This document shows positions 11,076-21,943 of a stretch of DNA of 64,000 bases, piece after piece. Each line of letters starts with the position of its first letter. Within the stretch, counting starts at the first letter, position 1. Both the position numbers and the translations under genes were made by a program. Under the pieces are notes generated by a model. That model worked only from the letters and a program-made list of their open reading frames with translations. It was not told where the DNA came from and did not search any database. Source of the stretch: Capra hircus (taxonomy: Eukaryota > Chordata > Mammalia > Artiodactyla > Bovidae); assembly GCF_001704415.2 (NCBI RefSeq), contig NC_030808.1, positions 84,042,594-84,106,593 of the forward strand. The letters are read 5' to 3'.

Positions 11076-12545
11076 TGATTCTGTGTTATAGAACTAGATT
11101 TAATAGGTAAAGGCATTCAATGGCACTGTGTTTTCCTGTGGAATTTCTCAGAAGATAGTTTAGGGTCACAGATCTCTCTTTGTGAACATACTTTGGTTAG
11201 TTAGAAAAGATAAATGAGAGGAGAAAGTCAGAGCAGAGAGAAATGTCTGCAGGAATGAAGGATAGACACTTTTCATCAGATTACTTTTGTATACCCTTAT
11301 GAATTAAAAACTAATGTCCTACTATGATTTTGGACAACTTATAGAAATCAATTCATTTGCTTTTTAAACAAATTTCCTCATGAATTGATTTTCTTAAAAT
11401 TATTAAAATGAAAACTCAGTTTTCTTTCAATGCATTGATGCTTCTTCTGCTAATTGTCTTTGCTTTGGAATACAGGCACTATTTGCCAAGCTTTAGACTT
11501 CTTAAAAAAAAGCAAAATGGAAGATTTCTAGCATCCTTTATCTACTGACACAAATTATCTCCATTGGTCATTACTGTCTGAAACCCAAGATTCTTATTCA
11601 CTTCAGTTGAATGCTTTTGCTAAGAATTAGATGACATTTACTTACACAAATGAAGGCTAGAATTTCAGGAAAATCTATTCGAACATCCTCTAACATTTAT
11701 CATTTCAAGTGACCCACAGTAAAGAGCAGCTGCATACCCTCACACTCTGACACTCAGTGTGGCTATCAGCTGGCAGTTAGGACACTTTACTCAACTGCTT
11801 GGTATCTAGCAAAGGAAGAGAGTGACTAGTACTCCATACACATCAACAAACAATGATATCCCGAAGCATAATGACCACAAGCATGCTAGTCCCCATCTCA
11901 CCTGTGACCAAGTGTAGCCTTGGGTGATAAAGATGGAAAACAGCAATACTAAAGAAAACGTATCTGTAAAGGAGCTTTTCCTAAATTGCTAAAGGTGTCA
12001 AGCTTCTTTTTCTCCTCCCTGTTAGTAAACTCTTCATGGTTGAAGGCATGGAGGCCTACTGACAGGAGATGGACATGCCATAGACAGAAGTGGCCCTTGG
12101 ACCCTGGAGGTCACTGTGTGATGGTGTGTGTGAAGGAATGTGAATCCTTTTTACGTCTTTGTTCTAGTGGACATGGTCCACTGGCAAATCCTGTTGCACT
12201 AAGATCGGAGGGTGCAGATAACCCAAACATAATCCAGACATGTGGACATTGTTTTTGTGACATAGCATTCCGAATCCAAAGTGCACCACCCCTCTCAAAA
12301 GACAAACAAGTCTTTGGTTTCTTCCTGTAAGTCTCTCATTTTCTCAATCTCTAACTCTTATTCTTTCTATCTCTATGTCTGTCTTATTTCTCCATTAACT
12401 AAATACTTATATTTCAGATGTATTATGTGTGTCTTCTAGACATTTTATGCTCAGTACCTGAAGATACTGTTGACTATATGTAGCATGTTTGTACAAGTCA
12501 TATATATTTATATATCTGTGTATATTATATGCATGTATTAGTGTC
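11076..12545. other. Unique sequence, repeat-poor
   Basis: These 1.5 kb hold no element that I recognise. The open frame at 11986-12330 (114 codons) has a hydrophobic start but no recognisable family, and its antisense is equally open, so I regard it as chance. Confidence 0.5.
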
Positions 12546-12555
12546 CTAAATATTT

Positions 12556-12755
12556 GGTCTTCCCAGATGGCACTAGTGGTAAAGAACCTGCCTGCCAATG
12601 CAGAAGGCATAAGAGATGTAGGCTTGATCCTTGGATTGGGAAGGTTCCTTGGAGAAGGGATTGGCTACCCACTCCAGTATTTTTGCATGAAGAATCTCAT
12701 GGACAGAGGAGCCTTGCTGGCTTTGGTCCATAGAGTTGCAAAGAGTCAGGCATGA
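12556..12755 (+). mobile_element. Bov-tA SINE
   Basis: A full-length diverged copy from tcttcccagatggcactag to agagtcaggcatga. It is flanked by a perfect 10-bp duplication, ctaaatattt, at 12546-12555 and 12756-12765. Confidence 0.94.
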
Positions 12756-12765
12756 CTAAATATTT

Positions 12766-14094
12766 ACAACCCCCAATTAAAAAGATAATTCTTAAGTCCA
12801 TCTGGCATTGAATGGGCAAACATAAATTATCTAACCACATTTTATGGAGGAAAGAAAATGTAATTTTGTCAGAAACAGGATGAGAATGAGTTGGAATTTA
12901 TGAATATTTGTCCAAATAGACTCAGTGCCCTTGCCTGGGCTTCCTTGCCTACGGGTTCAACTATAGTCACTCTACCAACAGCTTGGGTTCTCTGTATCAG
13001 CTCTTGGGCTCCATGTGGGCTCCATCTTTGGAAACTTTCCTCGGTATTCTGTTACTTGTTGTGAACATTGGAGTCTGTACTGTTTTCTATATCCTTACCT
13101 TGACCTAGCTCTTTGTATTTGCCTTGGCTCCCAGATCCTTCTGCCCCTGGAAGAATACCCAATATCCTGAAGCCACAGAAAGGCAATGTCAGGCAATGTC
13201 AATCCCACAGATCTTGGTGTTTCCAGGTCATTCCTTCTGGCCTCTGCTCTGGGATCTCTGTTCCCAAGGACCTACCCAATCCTTTAGAGCCACAGCAGAT
13301 TTTCGAGGAGCATGGAACCCTTGTTGGGTGGGTTCAGAAAGTGTATCTGGGCCCTAGTGCCTGGGTTCTCAGGACTAGGTGCCTCAACTGTAGGTCTCTG
13401 AACTCTTCAGAGGCCACAGAGTGACATGCTAGGTTGGCAGTGAGCCCCATGGCCTCCTCATGCTGTAGCCAAGAAACCTCATGTTCTAGTACGTGGCCTA
13501 GGTCAACATTTGGAGCAGTTATGGCATTTGCCTCTGCACTCTTCCTGCAGTGTTATCAGGGTCCTAGCAGTTGGCTAGTATCTGATATATTTTATGTATC
13601 CCCACATGAGGTCTTGACAAGGCCAAGAACTGAAGCATGTTTTCTAGCACTAGGACCTTCAGAACACCATCCAAGGACAAAGCAATGCCTAACTCCTTCC
13701 CTAGTGTTTTCACACTATGAAGCTGGAGGCCAACTTTTGGGGAGCTTTCAGGTAGATAGTGACCACCAGAGGTTGTGGTTATTTTTCACTGCCTTCACAT
13801 AGAACAATGTTTGATCCAGCAGGACCAGATTTCCACCTGTGTCCTTGTGACCTGTCTCAGAAACCTTGAACAGGGTATGAGGAGTGTTGAATAGGAAAAG
13901 TTGGATGTAGAATGATCCTGGAATCAGCTTCTGTATCCAGTCCTTGGATGAAGGTAACCCAACGAAGCCATCACAGAAACCCATCTCCCACCTGTGAAGA
14001 ACTTTAACTTACTACCAATCAAATTGATTATCTCTTTGATCCATGAGTTAGTGGGAGAAGGGAAACTGCATGAATAGTGCACTTGATATTGTAT
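12766..14094. other. Unique sequence, unrecognised
   Basis: No repeat family or gene was identified in 1.3 kb. The stretch 12920-13990 is richer in G+C than its surroundings and has overlapping open frames of 77-122 codons (13113-13802), none with a recognisable domain, start context or splice pattern. An old decayed transposon that I cannot name is possible. Confidence 0.4.
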
Positions 14095-14170
14095 CAGTGT
14101 AATCTGTGCTTCTTTGAATCCAGACTTTCTGATTCTAAAGCCCAGAACTCTCTGTCACACACCACTTCCT
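14095..14170 (-). mobile_element. MIR fragment
   Basis: The antisense MIR core-to-head passage tttgaatccagactttctga followed by ttctaaagcccagaactctctg is recognisable but short and diverged. Confidence 0.55.
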
Positions 14171-14254
14171 TTTTCTTAGGATACAACCGATGCCCAGCCT
14201 CAAAGAGACCCATCTCCTAAAAGGACATAAGAAATAATATCTCTCTACTAATTC

Positions 14255-14932
14255 ATTGATTTAACTGAAGTATAATAGACCTACAAAACCATGCTGGTCC
14301 AGGTGACAGCATAGTGATTCTTCCAGCGAATCATTACAAAATGATTACTATAAGTCTAGTTATTATCCGTTAGCATACAAAGTTATACTAGTATTTTTGA
14401 CTATATTCCCCATATTGTACACTTCATCCCTATGGTTTATAACTGGAAGTTTGTCTCTCTTAATGTCCCTCACCTGTTTCACTAATCTCCCTACCTGCCT
14501 CCCCTCTGCAACCACCTGTTTGTTCTCTGAATCTCTGAGTTCGTTTTGTTATGTTTGTTCATTTGTTTTGTTTTTTTAGATTCCATATATAAGTGAAATC
14601 ACACAGCATTTGTCTTTCTCTAACAGTTTTGCTTAGCAGAATACTATCTGTATCCATCCATGTTGTTATGAATGATGAGATTTCACTATTTTCTCTGGCT
14701 AGTATTCCATTGTGTATATATATGTATACATATTATATATATATATAATATATACATACATCTTCTTTATCCACTGATATATATCCACTTTATCCACTGA
14801 TTGATATATATCCACTTTATCCACTGATTGATATATATCCACTTTATCCACTGATATATATCCACTTTATCCACTGATATATACATATATATACATATTA
14901 TATATATATATATTCCACTGTGTGTGTGTGTG

Positions 14933-14964
<32 letters not shown>

Positions 14965-15660
14965 CCACATCTTCTTTATCCAGTCATCTATTGATGCACA
15001 TGTAGGTCACTTCTATACCTTGGCTATTATAAATAATGTTGCAATGAACACAGGGGTGCATATTTCTACTTAAGTTAATGTTTGTGACTTCTCTGGAAAA
15101 ATACCTAGAAGTGAAATAGCTGGATTGTATGGTAGTGCTCTTTTTTTAAATTTTTTGAGGAAATCACCATATCATTTTCCATAGTGGCTGCACAAATTTA
15201 CATTTCCACCAACTGTGCACAAAGTTTCCCTTTTCTCCACATCCTTGCCAATACTTATTGCTTGTCTTTTTGATAGTAGCCATTCTGACTGGTATGAAGC
15301 AATATCTTGAGATTTTGACTTGCATTTCCCTGATGATTTAGTCATGTTGAGCATCGATTCATGTGTTTATTGGTTATCCGTGTGTCTTGTTTGGAAAAAT
15401 GTCTACTCAGGTCCTCTGCCCATTTTTAAAAATTGGGTTTTCTTGTGTTTTTGATGTTGAGTTTTATGAGTTCTTTGTATATTTTGGATATTAAGCCCTT
15501 ATCAGACATATTGCTTGCAAATATCTTCCCCCGTTCACTAGACAGCCTTTTGTTTTTTTGGCAGTTTTCTTCTGTATGCAAAAGCTTTTTAGTTTGATGT
15601 AGTCCCATTTATTTAATTATTTATTTATTTGGTTACTCTGGCCAAAAAGATATTAGGAAT
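14255..15660 (-). mobile_element. Antisense L1 3' half (L1MA-type)
   Basis: The 3' UTR in antisense (14255-14560) is followed by the ORF2 C-terminal region. Markers are atataagtgaaatcacacag at 14587, tatccatccatgttgttatg at 14651, ccatagtggctgcacaaat at 15179, gccattctgactggtatgaa at 15279 and aagcccttatcagacat at 15492. The frames are broken; the longest minus-strand remnant (15608-15426) ends with residues typical of ORF2. The element contains a tandem expansion at 14710-14965. It is truncated on the right near 15660. Confidence 0.85.
14710..14965. repeat. TA-rich microsatellite with a 23/27-bp minisatellite
   Basis: Blocks of (TA)n and (TG)n flank five tandem copies of a unit beginning tttatccactga at 14766, 14789, 14816, 14843 and 14866, giving spacings of 23, 27, 27 and 23 bp. 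The 27-bp form differs only by an extra ttga. The unit resembles the L1 passage that follows it (tctttatccagtcatctatt at 14973), so it arose by local duplication inside the L1. Confidence 0.9.
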
Positions 15661-15810
15661 AACTTATGTTAGTACATTTGAGCTGGCCTTCAACAAGTAG
15701 GCGAAATGTAGTCATGAGGCAATGGGAAAAGGAAAAGACATTTCAGGCAGAAGAAACAGGGGAGAACAGACATGAGTCAGGACACTGGGGAGCACATGCG
15801 TGAGCGGCAC
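15661..15810 (-). mobile_element. L2 fragment, antisense
   Basis: gacatttcaggcagaagaaa followed by caggggagaacagacatgag resembles the antisense of the L2 C-terminal coding region. It is short and diverged. Confidence 0.5.
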
Positions 15811-16544
15811 AAGGAGCCAGGGGAAGTAGCTCTACTGTCTCCCAGTGATAGAATGTGTGAATAAACACTCAGATGGTACTGGTGTTGTGCAGTACAGATG
15901 GGATAGGTAATTTTTTCTTCTTCTCTCTAATTTCTCCCGTGCAACCTGCATGTCCTCTGGCCTTGCCTGGGACTCAGTCCACGTGTCTCACTCTGTCTGT
16001 GTCACTGTCACCGCTCTACTCCAGGCCCTTCTTCATGACCCCTCTGCACTGCTGATGTCGTTTGCCTGCGAATCATGCTTTTCTGCTTCGTCTGGCTACG
16101 CACTCCAGAACTGCTACAAATCACACTCCCTAGACCTCAGCCCGTCCAGGTGTCCTGCTCCCCTCGGCACCCTCCTCATTGCTTGTGACCCTAAGCACAA
16201 CCTCCTCTGCATCCTCACCCCTGTCTCTACCCCCTCCCTCTGGCCACCACACTGCCTGCCGCTGTCCTCCATTCATCTGACTATTGTCCCACCCCGTGTG
16301 AGTCTCTTTGCAGTGGCCTCTGACACAACTGCTTGGGGCCCAAGGTTTCTCAGCCTCCACTGAGGATTAAGAGCAACAGCCTCACTACCTGGGCTTTGCT
16401 GGACTGAGTACAATGTGGAAAAATGTGCTCTAATGTTCTCTATAAAGATTGTGCTGAAAAAACCAACCAACCAACCAAATGGAATGCACCCATGGCCACC
16501 TTTCCCCAGGATATCTATAAACAGTTAGCTTGGATGAATTTGGT
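15811..16544. other. Unique GC-richer patch
   Basis: From about 15930 to 16360 the sequence is pyrimidine-rich on the plus strand and higher in G+C, with scattered CpGs. Open frames in this patch (for example 15950-16363) have no recognisable domain. A short (CCAA)n run lies at 16460-16478. An old L2 or other repeat is possible but not demonstrated. Confidence 0.4.
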
Positions 16545-16760
16545 CGTTTCACTGTTGACTATGTGCCTTGCAATTGCTACGTCAGGTGCTGGGACACACA
16601 AAGACTGGGTGATCCAAGCTCTGACTTCACAGAGCTCACATAGCAATGGAGGAGACTGCACATAAGCAAGTCAACCAGCAAACATAAATAATGCAATTTC
16701 AGGTGGTTATAGGTGCTGTGAAGTAAATAAGTCAGGGTGGGAAATTTAAGAGTCAAAGCA
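16545..16760 (-). mobile_element. L2 3' end, antisense
   Basis: The order tgactatgtgccttgcaatt, ggtgctgggacacacaaag, acagagctcacatagcaatg and gtgctgtgaagtaaataag is the usual antisense L2 3' UTR. Confidence 0.75.
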
Positions 16761-17203
16761 AAGACTTGTGAGGATGGGATCTCAGTCTCACACACCTAAT
16801 CTCTACCTGAAGAGGATTTCTTTAATAAAAATACAATAACAATTTTTTATATTGCAATTGGTAGAACATTTCTCTGTGAAACTGAAGGTATTGCAAATAT
16901 TTCTCTGCTTATACATAAGCACTCCTCTTGGGAAAACTTGGTGTCAGTTCCTTGTAAGTTATGATCGGGCAACTTAGATACAGAAATATAAATTATAATG
17001 TTATTGCCTTGGACTAATTTTAACAGCTAATATACGATTGGAATTCGAGATTCACAATATCCCTCCCAGAGTCAGCTGAGCGCTCTCAATCTGTGCTCAG
17101 TACCTTGTGGTCCCCTTTGTGTTAATGATCATGCTAATTACCTGCAAGTTTCTTTAGTTCCACCTTTAGGGAATGCGGGTTTCAAACTCAGATTAATTCT
17201 GAT
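16761..17203. other. Unique sequence
   Basis: Nothing recognised; AT-rich. Confidence 0.4.
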
Positions 17204-17212
17204 TAAAGCATT

Positions 17213-17438
17213 TGTGTATGTGTTCAGTTGCTTAGTCATGTCTGAGTCTTTTGTGACCCCACAGACTGTAGACCACCAGGCTCCTCTGTCCATGGGATTT
17301 TCCAGGCAAGAATACTGGAGTAGGTTGCCATTTCCTCCTCCAGGGGATCTTCCCCACCCAGGGATCAAACCTTCCTTTCCTGCATCTTCTGCATCGCAAG
17401 CAGCTTCTTTTACCGCTGAGCCATCAGGGAAGCCCAAA
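17213..17438 (-). mobile_element. Bov-tA SINE
   Basis: Complete antisense copy: tail (tcagttgcttagtcatgtct), body (ggcaagaatactggagtagg) and tRNA-like head ending gctgagccatcagggaagcc. Flanked by a 9-bp duplication, taaagcatt, at 17204-17212 and 17439-17447. Confidence 0.95.
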
Positions 17439-17447
17439 TAAAGCATT

Positions 17448-18399
17448 CATCTCTTTGCTATGCAAATTCTCCCTGAAACTGGAAAGTATTCAAGTAAAAT
17501 TTGCCTCCAATTAAGACTGTGCTGCTAGGATAATATTTAGATTTGAGGGGATAGTTTTGCTACCTATTGTTTTGTGTTTTATATCTCATGAGGGCAACAC
17601 AATAGGTCGATTTTATTAAAATTATAAAAAGTTCCAATGATGATGATGATGATAATGGGAAATATTAGTCTAGTGCCTTTTAATTAGAAATTTCCAAACA
17701 AAAAGAAAGTTCAAAGGTTGTTCTTATGATAGACATATATCTCTTCCATAACTGATAGACTCATCTATAAACATACATTTCTCCTCCAAACTGATGTTTT
17801 CTTAACATAGGTTATGTGCAATGAGATTATAAACAATTTAGGGCCATGCTTCAAAAACTGAGGTAAAATATATATGCATTGCACAGGTCTTAAGTGTAAT
17901 AGTCAATGAATTTTGATGAATTTATTCAGCTATGTGATCACTATTATAATTAAGAATATTTTCATTATTCCAGAAAATTCCCCACTGTCATAGTGTGATG
18001 TATGTAGAATGTATTTGGCTATAAAAATAACTGCAGGCTGAAATCTGGCTTACTCTCACTAATACATTTAACCAACATCTTAACTAAATGAGCTATTTTC
18101 TTGAACACCTGCTGGTGGTTAAATATCGCTCATTGCCCATGGGCTTATCAGTGGTGCCAAAATCATTTGGGGAAAACTTTACTCCTGAGGTAGCAAAAGC
18201 TTACTGATTAATTTAACAATGGGCTAATTATAATGGCTTCTTATAATTAGCTGAAGTTGGGAGGTTTTGCTTCATTCAGATCAAACATGTCCATCATCAG
18301 TATCTTTGGGGCCCAGAAAGCAATCTCAGTTTTCCTGTTGAAATGGACCAGAGCCACCTGAAGAGACACAGACTGAAGCAAACTGCACAGATTTTATTT
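17448..18399. other. Mostly unique; short GAT repeat and weak L1M similarity
   Basis: A short (GAT)n run lies at 17638-17654. The stretch 17690-17990 resembles a very old antisense L1M 3' UTR (gtgtaatagtcaatgaattt), but weakly. The stretch 18040-18300 is free of recognisable repeats and contains a perfect inverted repeat at 18223-18251. Confidence 0.45.
18223..18251. repeat. Perfect 11-bp inverted repeat with TAATTA cores
   Basis: The arms gctaattataa (18223-18233) and ttataattagc (18241-18251) are exact reverse complements with a 7-bp spacer. Each arm holds a TAAT homeodomain-type core. A regulatory role is only inference. Confidence 0.6.
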
Positions 18400-18557
18400 T
18401 CATTCCTTCAACAGATAACCTCTGACTATGTTCCAGGAATTTTTGAGGTACTGGGTTTATAACAGGGATCAAACAGGCAAAATCTCTCTCCTCACAAAGA
18501 AAAAAAAAGGCCACCCCAAATAAGTCTAATAATATAATATTAATGTAGGGGTCTAGG

Positions 18558-20730
18558 GGATGATGGGAGAAGCTCTATATAGTCAGCAAAAATGACCTGG
18601 AGCTGACTGTGGCTCAGATCATCAGCTCCTTATTATAACATTCAGGCTTAAATTGAAGAAAGCAGGGAAAACCACTAGGCCTAAATCAAATCCCTTACAA
18701 TTATACAGTGGAGGTGATGAATAGACTCTAGGGACTAGATCTGATAGACAGAGTGCCTGAAGAACTATGGATGGAGGTTTGCACCATAGTACAGGAGGCA
18801 GTGACCGAAACCACCCCCAAGAAAAAGAAATGCAAGAAGGCAAAGTAGTTGTCTGAGGAGGCCTTACAAATAGCTCAGAAAAGAAGACAAGCGAAAGGCA
18901 AAGGAGAAAGGGAAAGATATACCCATTTGGATACAGAGTTCCAGAGAATAACAAGGGGAGACAAGAAAGCCTTCTTAAGTGAACAATGCAAAGAAATAGA
19001 GGAAAACAATAGAAGGGGAAAGACTGGAGATCTCTTTAAGAAAATTAGAGATACCAAGGGAACATTTCATGCAAAGATGGGCACAATAAAGGACAGAAAT
19101 GGTATGGAACTAACAGAAGCAGAAGATATTAAGAAGAGGTGGCAAGAATACACAGAAGAGCTATACAAAAAAGATCTTCACAACCCAGATAATCACAAGG
19201 GTGTGATCACTCACCTAGAGCCAGACATCCTGCAATGTGAAGTCAAGTGGGCCTTAGGAAGCATCACTACGAACAAAGCTAGTGGAGATGATAGAATTTC
19301 ACTTGAGCTACTTCAAATCCTGAAAGATGATGCTTTGAAAGTGCTGCACTCAATATGTCATCAAATTTGGAAAACTCAGCAGTGGCCACAGGACTGGAAA
19401 ATGTCACTTTTCATTCCAATCCCAAAGAAAGGCAATGTCAAAGAATGTTCAAATTACTGTACAATTGCACTCACTTCACAAGTCAGCAAGATTATGCTCA
19501 AAATCCTTCTAGCTAGGTTTCAGCAGTATGTGAACTGAGAGCTTCCAGATGTACAAGCTGGAGTTAGAAAAGGCAGAGGAACCAGAGATCAAATTGCCAC
19601 ATATACTGAATCACGGAAAACGGAAGGGAATTCCAAAAAACACATCTACTTGTTCGTCATTGACTATGCTAAAGCTTTTGTGTGGATCACAACAAACTGG
19701 AATATTCTTAATGAGATGGAAATACCAGGCCACATTACCTGCTGTCTGAGAAACCTGTATGCAGGACAAGAAGCAACCGTTAGAACCAGACATGGAACAA
19801 TGGACTGGTTCAAAACTGGGAAAGGAGTATGTCAAGGCTGTATATTGTCACTCTGCTTATTTAACTTCTATGCAGAGTACATCATGTGAAATGCTGGGCT
19901 GGATGAATCACAAGCTGGAATCAAAATTCCTGGGAGAAATATCAACAACCTCAGATTTGCAGATGATACCATTTAAATGGCAGACAGTGAAGAAGAACTA
20001 AACAGTCTGTTGATGAAGGTGAAAGAGTGAAAAAGCTGGTTTAAAACTCAACATTCAAAAAATGAAAATCTTGGCATCCAGTCCTATCATTTTGTGGCAA
20101 ATAGATGGGGAAAATATGGAAACAGTGTTAGATTTCATTTTCTCAGTCTCCAAAATTAATGTGGATGGTGACTGCAGCCATGAAATTAAAAGATGCTTGG
20201 TACTTGGAAGGAAAGCTATGACAAACCTAGACAGTGTATTAAAAAGCAGAGACATCACTTTGCCGACAAAGGTCCAAATAGTCAAAGCTATGTTTTTTCA
20301 AGTAGTCTTGCAGGGAAATGAGTGTTGGATCATAAAGAAGGTTGAACACCGAAGAACTATTGCTTTTGAACTGTGGTGTTGGACAAGACTCTTGAGAGTC
20401 CCTTGGACTGCAAGGAGGTCCAACCAGTCAATCCTAAAGGCCATCAACCCTGAATATTCATTGGATGGATTGGTGCTGAAGCTAAAGCTCCAATACTTTG
20501 GCCACCTGATGTGAAGAGCTGACTCTCTGGAAAAGACTCTGATGCTGGGAAAGATTGAGGGCAAGAGGAGAAGGGAGTGGCAGAGGATGAGATGGTTGGA
20601 TGGGATCACTGACTCAATGTACATGAGTTTGAGAAAACTCAGGGAGATGATGGGGACAAGGAAGCCTGGTGTGCTGCAGTTCATGGGGTTGCAAATAGCT
20701 GGACATGACTTAGCGACCAAACACCAAGAG
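18558..20730 (+). mobile_element. BovB LINE, 5'-truncated, decayed
   Basis: A plus-strand RTE-type element starts late in the endonuclease region (gagaagctctatatagtcag at 18567) and reaches the usual 3' end near 20730. The linker and first part of the reverse transcriptase form a 229-codon open stretch, 18849-19538. It contains WKTQQWPQDWK and IPIPKKGN and ends at a TGA where an arginine codon is expected. The palm motifs follow in other frames: IDYAKAF with its following Asp/Val region altered (19660), and LRFADDT near 19950, which keeps both aspartates. Downstream pieces at 20062-20514 cover the C-terminus (ELWCWTRLLRVPW). A candidate duplication ggatgatgg occurs at 18558-18566 and 20730-20738. 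The copy is inactive. Confidence 0.92.
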
Positions 20731-21079
20731 GATGATGGACGCGAGAGTGACGGTGTTACTTTGGTTCAATCATTAGAAGTTTCTCTGAAAAAGTGACATC
20801 TGAGTAGAGGTCTGAGAAAAAAGAATCATGTATATTTCTGGGAACTGCAAATACATAGGACCTGAGGCGAGGATGTGCTTGAAGATTCCATGAATAGGAA
20901 AGTGATGGGAATTGGCTGAGGAAGAGGCAAGGATGCCGGAGGGAAAAGATCAGTCAGATTATCATATTATGTAGGACTTTCTAAGCCATCCTAGGGCTTA
21001 GAAATTGGGACCATTTTCTCTTATGGTTAACATCTATAAATTGTAGTGGGTAAAAGGTGAAGACTAGGAAATTAACATT

Positions 21080-21560
21080 GGTATAGTACTATTAACTAAA
21101 CTCCAGATTTTATTTGAATTCATTAGTTTTTCTTTTCCTGTCCTCCTGTTTTAGGATCCAATCTCTAGTAACACACTGCACTTAGCTCTCATGTCTCCCC
21201 AAACTCCCCTGGTCTGTGACAGTATCTCAGTCTTTCCTTAGTCTTTTCATGACCTTGACTGTCTTGTGGAGTACTGGTCAGTTTTCTATAGAATATCCCT
21301 CAGACTGGGTTAGCCTGCTATTTTTCTTGTGATGAGACTGGGCTTATACGTTTTTGCAAAGTACACCACAGAAGTGAAGTGCCCTTCTTATCACATCATG
21401 TCAAGGGGCATCTGATATCCATATGACCTCACTGGGGATATTAACCTCCATTCTTTGGTGAAGGTAGGTTTGTCAGGTTTCTCCACCATACAGTTACTGT
21501 TTTCCTCTTTTCCTACTTTGCTCTTTGGAATCTAACTCACCCTCAGGGGAGGGGACTAGT
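21080..21560 (-). mobile_element. L1M 3'-UTR fragment
   Basis: catgtctccccaaactcccc, tctgtgacagtatctcagtc and the later ggtttctccaccatacagtt follow the antisense 3' UTR of old L1M elements. The same family occurs at the right end of this window. It interrupts the L2. Confidence 0.7.
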
Positions 21561-21762
21561 AGGAGTTAAACTTCTTTGGAGTGTTTTAAGCAGAGGAGTA
21601 ACACAGTTCTATATTCACTTTTAAAGTGTCATGGAGGGTAAGGAACAGGCTGTAGGAAGCATGAGCAGAAGCAGACTAGGCAACACCCAAGTGAGAGATG
21701 GCCGCTGGGAGTAGGGTAAGAGCTGTGGAGATGATGAGAGTGGTTGACACCTGAATATACTT

Positions 21763-21907
21763 AGGTGAGTGTGAGTGATCACAGCATTGTGATTATCTGC
21801 GTCATGAAGATCTTTTTTGTACAGTTCTGAATATTCACTGGAAGGAATTATGATGAAGCTGAAATTCCAATACTTTGGCCACCTGATGCAAATAACTGAC
21901 TCATTGG
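21763..21907 (-). repeat. Inverted 145-bp copy of a BovB/BovB junction
   Basis: These 145 bases are the reverse complement of 22144-22288, with seven mismatches by eye (about 95% identity). The copied segment spans the point where one BovB was inserted into another (near 22225), so it carries both a 3'-region antisense piece and an internal sense piece. The spacer between the arms is 236 bp. Because the copy contains that chimeric junction, it must have formed after both insertions; it is not an independent retrotransposition. Confidence 0.9.
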
Positions 21908-21943
21908 TCTTATATTGCACTTCTGCCTTCATTGCATGAGGGT

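Larger units (their letters stand above)
18400..21760 (-). mobile_element. L2 3' half, antisense, split by BovB and L1
   Basis: Three collinear pieces follow the antisense L2 order. 18400-18557 is the 3' end (tatgttccaggaatttttga, then ggtactgggtttataacagg). 20739-about 21035 has tgacatctgagtagaggtct at 20795. 21590-21760 has ttttaagcagaggagtaaca at 21584. The gaps hold a BovB (18558-20730) and an L1M 3' UTR (21080-21560). All three pieces are diverged and have no open frame. Confidence 0.72.

Noticed and set aside
13113..13802. Cluster of overlapping open frames in GC-richer DNA
   Set aside because: Frames overlap in conflicting registers, none has a recognisable domain, and GC-richness alone lengthens chance frames.
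14766..14885. CRISPR-like direct repeats
   Set aside because: Units are contiguous with no unique spacers, AT-rich, and lie in a mammalian L1; they are a minisatellite.
18849..19538. 229-codon open reading frame as a host gene
   Set aside because: It encodes BovB linker and reverse transcriptase sequence, is interrupted by stops and frameshifts downstream, and lies in a 5'-truncated element.
21763..21907. Two further independent BovB insertions (one antisense, one sense)
   Set aside because: The junction inside this segment is the same as that at 22225 and the similarity to 22144-22288 runs through it, so a single inverted copy explains it.
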